A stretch of 13,516 bases of DNA from G713 sp034717835. Its GTDB lineage: Bacteria > Chloroflexota > Anaerolineae > B4-G1 > SLSP01. Below the pieces are notes generated by a model. It was not told the origin of the DNA and did no database searches. It saw only the letters and a list, made by a program, of their open reading frames with translations. Numbering within the stretch: the first letter of the stretch is position 1; each line of letters opens with the position of its first letter. The position numbers and the translations under genes are program-made. This document shows, piece by piece, positions 7,290-13,516 of the stretch. Where the stretch lies: positions 1-13,516 of the forward strand of contig JAYELZ010000158.1 of assembly GCA_034717835.1 (NCBI GenBank), in the 5' to 3' direction.

Positions 7290-7331
7290 CTAGAATTAAA
7301 TTTTAGGTAGTTAAAGGGAGGATAGCTGGGG

Positions 7332-7721
7332 ATGACCCACAACAAAAAATATACCGTGGTGCATGTGGATGATGACTCTGGCATGATTGAGCTGACGCGG
7401 CTGCTCTTAGCTCCGCATAATTTTGAAGTGATCGGGGCAACAGATGGACGCAAGGGGTTAGAAACCATGCGCCGCATGGATCCCAATTTAGTATTGTTAG
7501 ACCTGATGATGCCCGATCTTGACGGCTGGGAGGTTTACCATCAGATGAAAGATGAACCAGGTCTCCAGGATATTCCGATAATCGTGATCACTGCTAAAAA
7601 TGAGAACGTTGACAGAGTATTAGGATTACATATCGCTAAAGTAGCTGCTTACATCACTAAACCTTTTAGCGCCCGGGAATTACTAGATTGTATTGATGGG
7701 ATTTTCGCAACAAAGGGCTAA
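7332..7721 (+). CDS. Single-domain response regulator (receiver only), first of a tandem pair
   Basis: A 129-residue protein made only of a CheY-like receiver domain. The acidic pocket is Asp13/Asp14 in HVDDD, the phosphoacceptor is Asp57 in LLDLMMPDLDG, the switch residue is Thr87 in VITAK and the conserved lysine is Lys110 in TKPF, so it should be phosphorylatable. There is no DNA-binding or enzymatic output domain, so it must act by protein contact or as a phosphorelay intermediate. No histidine kinase is encoded nearby. SD AGGGAGG (7315-7321) lies ten bases before the ATG. It follows tyrS by 42 bp and may be co-transcribed with it. It shares 74 of 129 residues with the next gene without gaps, so the pair arose by duplication. 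Confidence 0.93.
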   Translation: MTHNKKYTVVHVDDDSGMIELTRLLLAPHNFEVIGATDGRKGLETMRRMDPNLVLLDLMMPDLDGWEVYHQMKDEPGLQDIPIIVITAKNENVDRVLGLHIAKVAAYITKPFSARELLDCIDGIFATKG

Positions 7722-7764
7722 CTGCTCTTTAGTTTTGGGTATTGGTATTTAACTTCAGAATATA

Positions 7765-7792
7765 TTGACTTGAGCAGTGATTGTGCTACACT
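7765..7792 (+). promoter_or_regulatory. Probable promoter of the second response regulator
   Basis: TTGACT (7765-7770) matches the -35 consensus at five of six positions. It is followed after 16 bp by TACACT (7787-7792), which matches the -10 box at four of six. It lies in the 105-bp gap between the two receiver genes and suggests independent expression of the second. Confidence 0.55.
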
Positions 7793-7826
7793 CTAAGTAA
7801 GTATAGGTGTTTACGGGAGGCTTCTG

Positions 7827-8216
7827 ATGGTAGACAATACAACATATAAGGTCGTTTGCGTAGAAGATGAACCCGAGATGATAGATCTGGTGGAGCTGAT
7901 TTTAGTCCCCCGGAACTTTGAGGTAATAGGGGCGGTAGGAGGGCGCAAAGGGTTAGCTGCCATCCGTCGCCTGAAACCGGATTTGGTGTTATTGGATTTG
8001 ATGATGCCCGATGTTGATGGTTGGGAAGTTTACCAACAGATGAAGGCGGATCCTGAGCTGAAAGGTATCGCGGTCATCGTAGTTACGGCCAAGGCTCAAA
8101 GCATTGATAAAGTATTAGGGTTACATATTGCTAAAGTGGATGCTTATGTTACCAAACCCTTCGGCCCACTAGAGCTGATGGCCAGCGTCAATAGAATTAT
8201 GCACCTGAATCGCTAA
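7827..8216 (+). CDS. Single-domain response regulator (receiver only), second of a tandem pair
   Basis: A 129-residue stand-alone receiver, colinear with its upstream neighbour. All signalling residues are kept: Glu13/Asp14 in CVEDE, phosphoacceptor Asp57 in LLDLMMPDVDG, Thr87 in VVTAK and Lys110 in TKPF. It shares the segment VLGLHIAKV (96-104) with its neighbour. The copies differ most in the first helix and in the C-terminal helix (114-129), surfaces that often decide partner specificity, so they may serve different kinases or targets; that is inference. SD GGGAGG (7815-7820) lies six bases before the ATG. It has its own likely promoter and is followed by a strong hairpin. No output domain or kinase is visible. 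Confidence 0.93.
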   Translation: MVDNTTYKVVCVEDEPEMIDLVELILVPRNFEVIGAVGGRKGLAAIRRLKPDLVLLDLMMPDVDGWEVYQQMKADPELKGIAVIVVTAKAQSIDKVLGLHIAKVDAYVTKPFGPLELMASVNRIMHLNR

Positions 8217-8257
8217 CTAGCCTTTCACTTCTTTATCCACAGATGAGCTATCTAGGC

Positions 8258-8297
8258 AAGGGAGAACCGATTTATTTAGGGAAATCGGTTCTCCCTT
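8258..8297 (+). terminator. Perfect 16-bp hairpin after the receiver genes
   Basis: AAGGGAGAACCGATTT (8258-8273) and its exact complement (8282-8297) flank an 8-base loop, 41 bp after the stop of the second receiver gene. The position fits a transcription terminator. The 3' side is pyrimidine-rich (CTTCTTGTG) but lacks a proper T run, so it might instead be an RNA-stabilising hairpin or a palindromic repeat. Confidence 0.6.
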
Positions 8298-8319
8298 CTT
8301 GTGTCTAGGAGCATAGAGC

Positions 8320-8381
8320 GCCAGCGGCTAAAGCCGTCTGGCTACGAAAAAGAAGCTTCCTACGGAGGCTAGCGACTAGCC
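8320..8381. repeat. Palindromic repeat element, copy 2 (three successive hairpins)
   Basis: Hairpin one is CCAGCGGCT, loop AA, then AGCCG-T-CTGG (8321-8341, one bulged T). Hairpin two is AGCTTCC-TAC-GGAGGCT (8354-8370, one wobble pair). Hairpin three is GGCTAG-CGA-CTAGCC (8367-8381). Hairpins two and three share GGCT, so they are mutually exclusive. The first hairpin resembles 5777-5798. The wording GGCTAAAGCC...GGCTACGA recalls dispersed repeats I know from Chloroflexota and other environmental genomes. It lies in the gap between the receiver gene and the adenosine-kinase-family gene. Confidence 0.62.
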
Positions 8382-8472
8382 CCAGAGAGTCTTCTCCCTC
8401 ATAGCCCGAACGGTTACGTTGGAGCGGAGCCTTATTTTTTCTTAGCGAAGTCAAACTTTGAGGAGAGACAAG

Positions 8473-8964
8473 ATGAGTTTAGAATTGTTGACAGTCGGCA
8501 TTACCAAACCGGAATCAGTCAATTTTATTCTGGGACAAACGCACTTTATCAAGACGGTGGAAGATTTACATGAAGTGTTGGTCACCACCGTGCCCCGTAT
8601 CAAGTTTGGAGTGGCGTTTTGCGAAGCTTCCGGAGAACGGCTAATTCGTTGGTCGGGCACAGATGATGAACTAATCGCGCTGGCGCAACAAAACGCCGAG
8701 GCGTTGGGAGCCGGGCATAGCTTCATCATCTTCTTAGGAGAAGGCACCTATCCCATCAACGTGCTCCCCGCCATCCGCCGCGTGCCAGAAATAGTCAGCA
8801 TCTTCTGCGCGACGGCCAATCCCGTGGAGGTGATCATCGCGGTGACCGAACAAGGGCGCGGTATTTTAGGCGTCATTGATGGGCAACCGCCACGGGGTAT
8901 CGAGGACGAGGCGGGGATTAGCTGGCGCAAAGATCTGCTGCGCACCATCGGCTACAAACTCTAA
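8473..8964 (+). CDS. Adenosine-specific kinase family protein (Adenosine_kin, PF04008-like)
   Basis: A 163-residue protein whose conserved blocks fit the small adenosine-specific kinase family, best known from archaea and unrelated to ribokinase-type adenosine kinases. Blocks visible are GQTHFIKTVED (21-31), FGVAFCEASG (45-54), GAGHSFIIFL (79-88), PINVLPAIRRVPEI (94-107), FCATANPVEVI (111-121) and QGRGILGVIDG (127-137). It is nearly the full length of the family. The name is a family label; phosphorylation of adenosine has weak experimental support and the role in this organism is unproven. A cytoplasmic location is likely (no signal or membrane segment). The ATG at 8473 is chosen because GAGGAG (8460-8465) lies seven bases upstream; an earlier in-frame TTG at 8458 overlaps that site. 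It heads a tight three-gene cluster. Confidence 0.85.
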   Translation: MSLELLTVGITKPESVNFILGQTHFIKTVEDLHEVLVTTVPRIKFGVAFCEASGERLIRWSGTDDELIALAQQNAEALGAGHSFIIFLGEGTYPINVLPAIRRVPEIVSIFCATANPVEVIIAVTEQGRGILGVIDGQPPRGIEDEAGISWRKDLLRTIGYKL

Positions 8965-8971
8965 TCCGCTG

Positions 8972-9925
8972 ATGGGTTGGCTAGAAAAACTAGCCCGGGA
9001 TCCGGTCCCCTGGCTACTCGACCCCGTTAATCCTTCTGCTCGGCTGCTCACACTCCGTGATATCTTCCAGCGTCCGGCGGAGGAGTTGGCACGCGAGCGG
9101 AAAGCTTTGCGGGCTTGGGACCCCGTCCAACAGCTGCTGATGGAGGCCGACGTAGACAATTTTTGGGGAAGGGCAACCAACCCCTATTTTGGCGGGTCGC
9201 TGGGAACTTTTGGCACGCTCTACGCGCTGGCGCAGATTGGAGTTCCGGCCGGTCCCATCACCAGACGGGCCAGCGAGAGTCTCTTCTCCACCGGACAGAT
9301 TGCGGATGGACGTTTCGCGCTCTCCGCACGCTGGCCGCAGATTTGGCTCTGTTACACCGGCATGGCTTTGCAGATACTCTGGCATTTTGGCTGGGGAGAC
9401 GACCCTCGGACCGCGACGGCGAGAGCCATCTTGGTGCAGATCATCAACCGGCAGCCGGAACGCTTGACCTGTCCCCTATCTGGAGGCGGCTGCATGTCAG
9501 GCGAAACCAAAGCCCTAGCCGGGCTGCTCAGTATTCCCGTCGAGCAACGTGAAGCAGCCGTACAAGAAGCCATCGCCACATTAGCCGAGCGGTTGCTCAC
9601 TCAGGCTGTTAAGCTGCCCAAGAGCTCTGGCCCGGAGGCCCCCCAACGGCAGCTCAATTTTCCACGTTACTACAACTCCGATCTTAGCGAACTGGTCTAT
9701 CTTCTGGCGCGGGCCGGATGGCAGGATCACCCCCGGTTACGCGAGATCCTGCGAGAGCTGCTAACCTGGCAAACTCCACAGGGACGCTGGCGCAAAGCAC
9801 GCGGTACCGGTGGACGACTAGACGTGGAACCCGATTATCAACCTAGCCGGTGGCTTACCTGGCAAGTGGTGGCCGCGGTAGTGCTGGCTTATGAGCCAGA
9901 GGATAACCCTTATGCGCGCACCTGA
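8972..9925 (+). CDS. Uncharacterised protein, probable alpha/alpha-toroid (prenyltransferase/squalene-cyclase-like) fold
   Basis: A 317-residue protein I cannot assign to a function. It is mostly helical, with repeated short blocks of the kind seen in toroidal helical barrels: LLDPVNPSARLLTLRDIF (15-32), YFGGSLGTFGTLYALAQIG (72-90), WLCYTGMALQILWHFGW (125-141), CPLSGGGCMSGETKALAGL (167-185), LNFPRYYNSDLSELVYLLA (228-246) and LLTWQTPQGRWRK (263-275). The pattern recalls proteins labelled prenyltransferase/squalene-oxidase-repeat or, misleadingly, nitrogen-fixation protein NifH in Chloroflexota. I see no DXDD or other cyclase catalytic motif, and no signal peptide. Cys167 and Cys174 might bind metal, but that is a guess. 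The start at 8972 follows the previous stop by 7 bp with no clear SD, suggesting translational coupling; it overlaps the NUDIX gene by 14 bp. Confidence 0.75.
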   Translation: MGWLEKLARDPVPWLLDPVNPSARLLTLRDIFQRPAEELARERKALRAWDPVQQLLMEADVDNFWGRATNPYFGGSLGTFGTLYALAQIGVPAGPITRRASESLFSTGQIADGRFALSARWPQIWLCYTGMALQILWHFGWGDDPRTATARAILVQIINRQPERLTCPLSGGGCMSGETKALAGLLSIPVEQREAAVQEAIATLAERLLTQAVKLPKSSGPEAPQRQLNFPRYYNSDLSELVYLLARAGWQDHPRLREILRELLTWQTPQGRWRKARGTGGRLDVEPDYQPSRWLTWQVVAAVVLAYEPEDNPYART

Positions 9926-10403
9926 AAGTCTCAACGATTCCACGCGCTACACCGTAATTCCCCGCACTTTAGTTTTCCTCACTCGCGGGGAAGAAGTACT
10001 GCTCTTGCGCGGCGCTCCCGATAAGCGGCTGTGGGCCGGGAAGTACAATGGCTTGGGTGGACATATCGAAGTGGGGGAAGAGCCACGCCGCGCCGCACGG
10101 CGGGAGGTGCAAGAAGAAGCCGGGCTGGATGTGGCGGAGCTCTCGTTACGGGCAGTTATCCAAGTGACGTTTCCGGAGCCACCGGGGGTGATGCTCTTCG
10201 TCTTCGTGGGAGCCGCGCCGCTCTCTGAGCCGTGCCCTTCACCGGAAGGGACACCGGTTTGGGTGCAACGTCAAGACATCGCGGCGTATCCTCTGGTGGA
10301 GGATCTTTACGAGCTGTTGCCGCGCGTCTTAGCTCCCGGCGAGATTATTTTTGGGGAATACTTTCTCTCTACGGATGGCACCGAGTATCGCTTTGCGGAT
10401 TGA
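9912..10403 (+). CDS. NUDIX hydrolase, possibly 8-oxo-dGTP diphosphatase-like
   Basis: A 163-residue protein with a perfect Nudix box, GX5EX7REUXEEXGU, from Gly50 to Leu72 (GHIEVGE ... REVQEEAGL). The box binds Mg2+ and cleaves nucleoside diphosphate-X bonds. The preceding segment DKRLWAGKYNGLGGH (37-51) is shared with MutT/MTH1-type family members, which makes removal of oxidised nucleotides plausible, but the substrate cannot be read from sequence. A cytoplasmic location is likely. The ATG at 9912 is chosen because AGAGGA (9898-9903) lies eight bases upstream; an in-frame ATG at 9891 has no SD and would lengthen the overlap with the upstream gene to 35 bp. It is the last gene of the three-gene cluster, and its stop is only 12 bp from the stop of the convergent membrane-protein gene. 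Confidence 0.93.
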   Translation: MRAPESLNDSTRYTVIPRTLVFLTRGEEVLLLRGAPDKRLWAGKYNGLGGHIEVGEEPRRAARREVQEEAGLDVAELSLRAVIQVTFPEPPGVMLFVFVGAAPLSEPCPSPEGTPVWVQRQDIAAYPLVEDLYELLPRVLAPGEIIFGEYFLSTDGTEYRFAD

Positions 10404-10415
10404 GTGCATTCAGCA

Positions 10416-13016
10416 TCACTCCCCGCGCGCGGTTTGCCGAATGGTGAGAGCTTGCGCTTCTTCTTCTGCCGGACTGCGCAGTTCCGCGGCGAAGATGTTA
10501 TGCAGCGGGGAGAACCGTGCGCCCAGGGACAGAGCCTGATAGAGTAGCCAGCTCATAGGAAAACCCAACCCACTGAGCCAGACTGCCCGACGCAACTCCG
10601 CCAGCCCGTCGTCATCCCACCCCCCCAGAAAAGCGGTTAGCCAGCTATAAACGGGGAGCGCCAAGAGCAACGCCGCCATCAGAAAAATCAGAGTGGGCTG
10701 AGGCTCCGGTTGCCAGTAGAACTCACCGAGAAGTTGTAGTAGGTTGTAGCTGATGAGAGCCGCTCCGCCTGGAGCCACGACGGTCTGCCAAAGTGAGAGA
10801 TGTATCCGGAGGCCGTGGCGACGTACGGCGTACCACCCCAGCAACCCTTGCAACAACGCTCCCAACAGGTAAGCGGCACTGATGCCGGCCAATCCCCATT
10901 GAGGAGTTAGGAAGGCAATCAATGCCAACCGTAGGGCTTGCCCACTCCACATGATCCAGGAGCGTAGCCCCGGACGTCCCTGGGCAATCAAACTTTCCTC
11001 CGCACTCCACGCCAACCACTGGAGCGCGCCCCAAACCAAGAGCGGCAGCAGGAGTTCGGTAGCCGCCGCGGGCAGCTCCCCCAAAATACCGAGCCAGAAG
11101 CGATCTCCCAACGCGCTCAACGTGGCTAGGATGAATAAGGAGAACCAAATCCCATAACGCACTCCGCCGCTAGCGTAGTAACGGGCCAACGTCTCGTAGT
11201 GATGCGCGTAGGCTTCGGTCATGGCAGGCATTAGCTCTCGATAAAATCCCTGGGAAAGTATCTCGTAAGCAAAGGTGAAATTCAAGAGCACGAGCCAGAC
11301 GTCTGCCACAGCGTTGCTGTTAGGCAGCAACGTCGCAAGGAGCTGCCGTTGGATCAGATAGCCAACCGGCGCGGCGAGAGTTCCCAGAGTCAGCCGTGCG
11401 CCAAAACTTAACATGTGCTTGGTGATGGTGCGCTCGAAAGTGGGCCAGAAGAGGTTCCGCAACGAGTATCCTTGCACTTTATAGAGTAACATCCCGCTGA
11501 AAAAAACTAGCCACTCGGTCAGATATAATCCCAACCCCAAACCTAACATGCTACCTAACACCTCACCGAGCTGCGAGTGCTGGCCGCCCCAACGCCGCAG
11601 CAGAAAGACCGTGACAGCTTGAATGAAGACCACTCCTAGCATGAGCCACGCGGTGAGGAACTGCTCGTAGTCAAAACGCTGGCTGGCGCGGAAGAAGAAC
11701 TGGAAGAGCCGTAAGCAGCCGGGAAATTGGAGCAACGCGCGCGCCAGAAAGTAGTAGGAAAGGTGCGCCAGAGCAGTCTGGGGAAAGAGGTAACTAGTCA
11801 GCCCGGTGATTAAAAACAGTTGTACCGCTCCGCTCACGAGCTGCCACCAGAGATAGAACTGGAAATAATGGAAACTTTTTGCGGGAGCGTAGAAATGCTG
11901 GTCGGCAAAGTAATAAACAGCCGCCGTGCCGCTGCCCAGATCAAAGATGATTCCACTGACAAGCAACCAGCCGGTGACTAATTCCCAGTTTTTCAATACT
12001 TGTGGCCAGAGGACCAGTTGCTGGGGTAGAAAATAGGTCTGGTAAATCAGATAAGGGACGAAAAGCACCAGGCTGATGCCCAAAAGAGAAAGTAACCCGG
12101 CCAATGGACGGTGAAAACCAACGACATCCCAGGTACTGGAAGTGACGCCGCTCGGGCGAGTGCGTTTCAGATACAAATGCGGCAGACTATCATCCGGCCG
12201 CAAGTAGAGCGCGCGCCGCGTCCCAAAGATGAGGCCCACGGAGAGTAACAACGCCAGCATCCCGCCACCGGCAAATAACAGGCGAGCATTGCCATGTGGC
12301 ACCGGCGAACCGGGGTAATTAGCATAAGAGAGTACCTGTGGCGCGTTGCCAGCCTCTGCTACTAGCCGATAGATAAAATAATCGAAGTAGGGCCAGTTTA
12401 TCCAAGCGGCGTTACTGGCGTCATCCATCCACGAGCCAACTAGAAAAGCCTGAAATTGTTCTTGACCTCGGACGCGCTGCACCAACGGAGCACCGGCCTG
12501 CGTGGTCACGCTAGGTAAAAGCAGGTTAGGATTGGAAATCACGGTACGTGCATAAATTTCCGGCGCCGAAGACCACGCGATTTCCTCTTGCAGCGGATCT
12601 ACTTCTCCTGCTACCACGTGGGTGGAAGCGTTTGCCCCGGACGCGAGACCAAAGGTGCTCACGCCGAAGAGCGAGCGCAACTCGGCGGTATCGGTAGGAA
12701 AAAGATCGCCGCAGAAAACGACCAAGCCAACTTCCTCACGCTGTACCTGCCGGCCAATGGTCCGCAAGCGATCTGCAGCGAGCGGGGAATTATTGAGCAG
12801 ATAGACCTGCGCCAATTCAGGGCGATCCACCAACACCAGGTAGGGCGCGGCGCTGGCAATGGCATAGGCAACGGCGTCCTCTGTCCCCACGTAATAGACA
12901 CCTACCGCGCCGGTGGCGGCAATTTGGGCAGAGGCAATCGAGGCAGTCAGGGAGAGAACCAGCAACGCTCCGATGAAGAACAGCGCTAGTCTATTCATGC
13001 TCCTGCGGTTGCGCAT
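10416..13016 (-). CDS. Composite membrane protein: secreted N-terminal domain joined to a flippase-like (MOP/Wzx-type) region
   Basis: An 866-residue protein not recognised as a named gene. Residues 8-30 form a signal peptide or first membrane helix (LALFFIGALLVLSLTASIASA). Residues about 31-243 would be extracytoplasmic and look alpha/beta (VYYVGTEDAVAYA, VGLVVFCGDLFP, AWINWPYFDYFIYRLV), somewhat like a ThuA or amidotransferase-type domain. A membrane helix at about 245-265 and a cytoplasmic stretch (266-303) follow. Residues about 304-830 hold some 13-14 hydrophobic segments. The C-terminal half (GARLTLGTLAAPVGYLIQRQ; GLAGISAAYLLGALLQGLLG) resembles polysaccharide or lipid flippases, so export of a lipid-linked envelope glycan is a reasonable guess. 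The tail (840-866) is hydrophilic. An alternative ATG at 12998 would cut the scpB overlap from 26 to 8 bp; neither start has a well-spaced SD. Confidence 0.8.
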   Translation of the reverse strand: MRNRRSMNRLALFFIGALLVLSLTASIASAQIAATGAVGVYYVGTEDAVAYAIASAAPYLVLVDRPELAQVYLLNNSPLAADRLRTIGRQVQREEVGLVVFCGDLFPTDTAELRSLFGVSTFGLASGANASTHVVAGEVDPLQEEIAWSSAPEIYARTVISNPNLLLPSVTTQAGAPLVQRVRGQEQFQAFLVGSWMDDASNAAWINWPYFDYFIYRLVAEAGNAPQVLSYANYPGSPVPHGNARLLFAGGGMLALLLSVGLIFGTRRALYLRPDDSLPHLYLKRTRPSGVTSSTWDVVGFHRPLAGLLSLLGISLVLFVPYLIYQTYFLPQQLVLWPQVLKNWELVTGWLLVSGIIFDLGSGTAAVYYFADQHFYAPAKSFHYFQFYLWWQLVSGAVQLFLITGLTSYLFPQTALAHLSYYFLARALLQFPGCLRLFQFFFRASQRFDYEQFLTAWLMLGVVFIQAVTVFLLRRWGGQHSQLGEVLGSMLGLGLGLYLTEWLVFFSGMLLYKVQGYSLRNLFWPTFERTITKHMLSFGARLTLGTLAAPVGYLIQRQLLATLLPNSNAVADVWLVLLNFTFAYEILSQGFYRELMPAMTEAYAHHYETLARYYASGGVRYGIWFSLFILATLSALGDRFWLGILGELPAAATELLLPLLVWGALQWLAWSAEESLIAQGRPGLRSWIMWSGQALRLALIAFLTPQWGLAGISAAYLLGALLQGLLGWYAVRRHGLRIHLSLWQTVVAPGGAALISYNLLQLLGEFYWQPEPQPTLIFLMAALLLALPVYSWLTAFLGGWDDDGLAELRRAVWLSGLGFPMSWLLYQALSLGARFSPLHNIFAAELRSPAEEEAQALTIRQTARGE

Positions 13017-13515
13017 TATCCTTCACTGCGCCTGGTTCTAGCGGCGGCAGTTCGGTCACACCTCCCAGACCAAACTGCTGGAGGAATTCAAAGGTAGTGC
13101 GATAGAGGATGGGGCGCCCCACCGTATCAGCACGTCCCGCTTCTTCAACCAAGCCCGCCGTAAGCAAGGTGCGTATGACGCTACCGGAGCTAACCCCGCG
13201 CACGGCCTCAACCTGCGGGCGCGTGGTGGGTTGAAGGTAGACGATAATCGCCAGGGCTTCCATGGCGGCTTGAGAGAGACGTAAGGTAACCTCCAGGTCG
13301 AGAAAATCCTCCACGTAGGGGGCGGCCGCCGGCGCGCTGACCATTTGAACGCAATCGTCCGATTTTTGCAGGCGCAAGCCGCCGCCGGCTAGCCGTTCCT
13401 CCAATTGGGCGAGGGCCACTGCGCCTGCTGTTTTCGTCAGTCCCAAGATTGAGTAGAGCGTGGTCTCCTCTACCGGCTTTTGCGCCACAAAGAGCAGCGA
13501 CTCTAAGAGCGCCAC
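12991..13515 (-). CDS. scpB: Segregation and condensation protein B (possibly truncated at the window edge)
   Basis: At least 174 residues of ScpB, the winged-helix subunit that works with ScpA (kleisin) and SMC to compact and segregate the chromosome. Diagnostic segments are LESLLFVAQKPVEE (4-17), RLSQAAMEALAIIVYLQPTT (79-98) followed by RPQVEAVRGVSSGSVIRTLL, then GLVEEAGRADTVGRPILYRT (120-139) and TTFEFLQQFGLGGVTELPPL near the end. The first codon available is a GTG at 13513-13515, one base from the edge. ScpB proteins often begin close to this point, so the gene may be complete or lack a few residues. No SD can be seen because the sequence stops. scpA is expected upstream, to the right of the window. 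Its 3' end overlaps the composite membrane-protein gene, so the two are likely co-transcribed. Confidence 0.95.
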   Translation of the reverse strand: MALLESLLFVAQKPVEETTLYSILGLTKTAGAVALAQLEERLAGGGLRLQKSDDCVQMVSAPAAAPYVEDFLDLEVTLRLSQAAMEALAIIVYLQPTTRPQVEAVRGVSSGSVIRTLLTAGLVEEAGRADTVGRPILYRTTFEFLQQFGLGGVTELPPLEPGAVKDNAQPQEHE

Positions 13516-13516
13516 G

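Noticed and set aside
8233..8241. DnaA box and possible replication origin.
   Set aside because: Only one TTATCCACA is present, without a cluster, an AT-rich unwinding region or dnaA/dnaN nearby. A chance match is plausible.
8458..8472. Upstream TTG start for the adenosine-kinase-family gene.
   Set aside because: It overlaps the strong GAGGAG site that is correctly spaced for the ATG at 8473, and family members begin near that ATG.
8876..8971. N-terminal extension of the toroid-like protein from 8876.
   Set aside because: It would lie inside the well-conserved end of the preceding gene, and its translation looks like an alternate-frame shadow.
9891..9911. Upstream ATG for the NUDIX gene.
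   Set aside because: There is no ribosome site before it, while the ATG at 9912 has AGAGGA at a good distance and gives a smaller gene overlap.
10423..10432. CCGCGCGCGG palindrome near the convergent gene ends as a terminator.
   Set aside because: It has no loop and no T tract, and it lies within coding sequence of the membrane-protein gene. A GC-rich chance palindrome is the simpler reading.

Overview
The window looks like a chromosomal segment of a free-living bacterium, most probably a member of the Chloroflexota (Anaerolineae-like). Pointers to that are a large secreted subtilase ending in the tail LYLPVV, a pattern I associate with secreted proteins of that group; stand-alone receiver proteins carrying the LGLHIAKV segment; and an SOS operator of the GAACNNNNGTTC type in front of lexA. 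The lineage is inferred from protein style and was not tested by a search.

Layout from left to right. Positions 2-154 hold the C-terminal end of an IS3-like transposase, followed by a candidate insertion-sequence end and about 140 bases without a gene. lexA (409-1062, +) has a textbook promoter with an SOS box inside its spacer. It is convergent with a 1411-residue secreted subtilisin-like protease (1170-5405, -). Immediately upstream of the protease start lies an array of twelve 20/21-bp tandem repeats (5457-5699), and then two unrelated palindromic elements in the divergent gap before tyrS (6060-7289, +). tyrS is followed by two tandem, 57% identical, receiver-only response regulators (7332-7721 and 7827-8216, +), the second with its own likely promoter, then a 16-bp perfect hairpin and a three-hairpin repeat element.

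The next unit, 8473-10403 (+), is a compact three-gene cluster: an adenosine-specific kinase family protein, an unassigned protein that resembles alpha/alpha-toroid proteins, and a NUDIX hydrolase. The spacings are 7 bp and then a 14-bp overlap, so the three are probably co-transcribed. It is convergent with a two-gene leftward unit at the right edge: scpB (chromosome segregation, cut by or starting at the window edge) overlapping a gene for an 866-residue membrane protein. That protein joins a secreted N-terminal domain to a flippase-like multi-pass region.

Most of the window is housekeeping or envelope biology. The least explained parts are the helically phased repeat array in front of the protease gene, a pair of dispersed hairpin elements with a compensatory base change, the composite flippase-like protein next to scpB, and a LexA whose predicted scissile bond is Ala-Ser instead of Ala-Gly. 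I saw no CRISPR array, tRNA, rRNA or obvious defence system.
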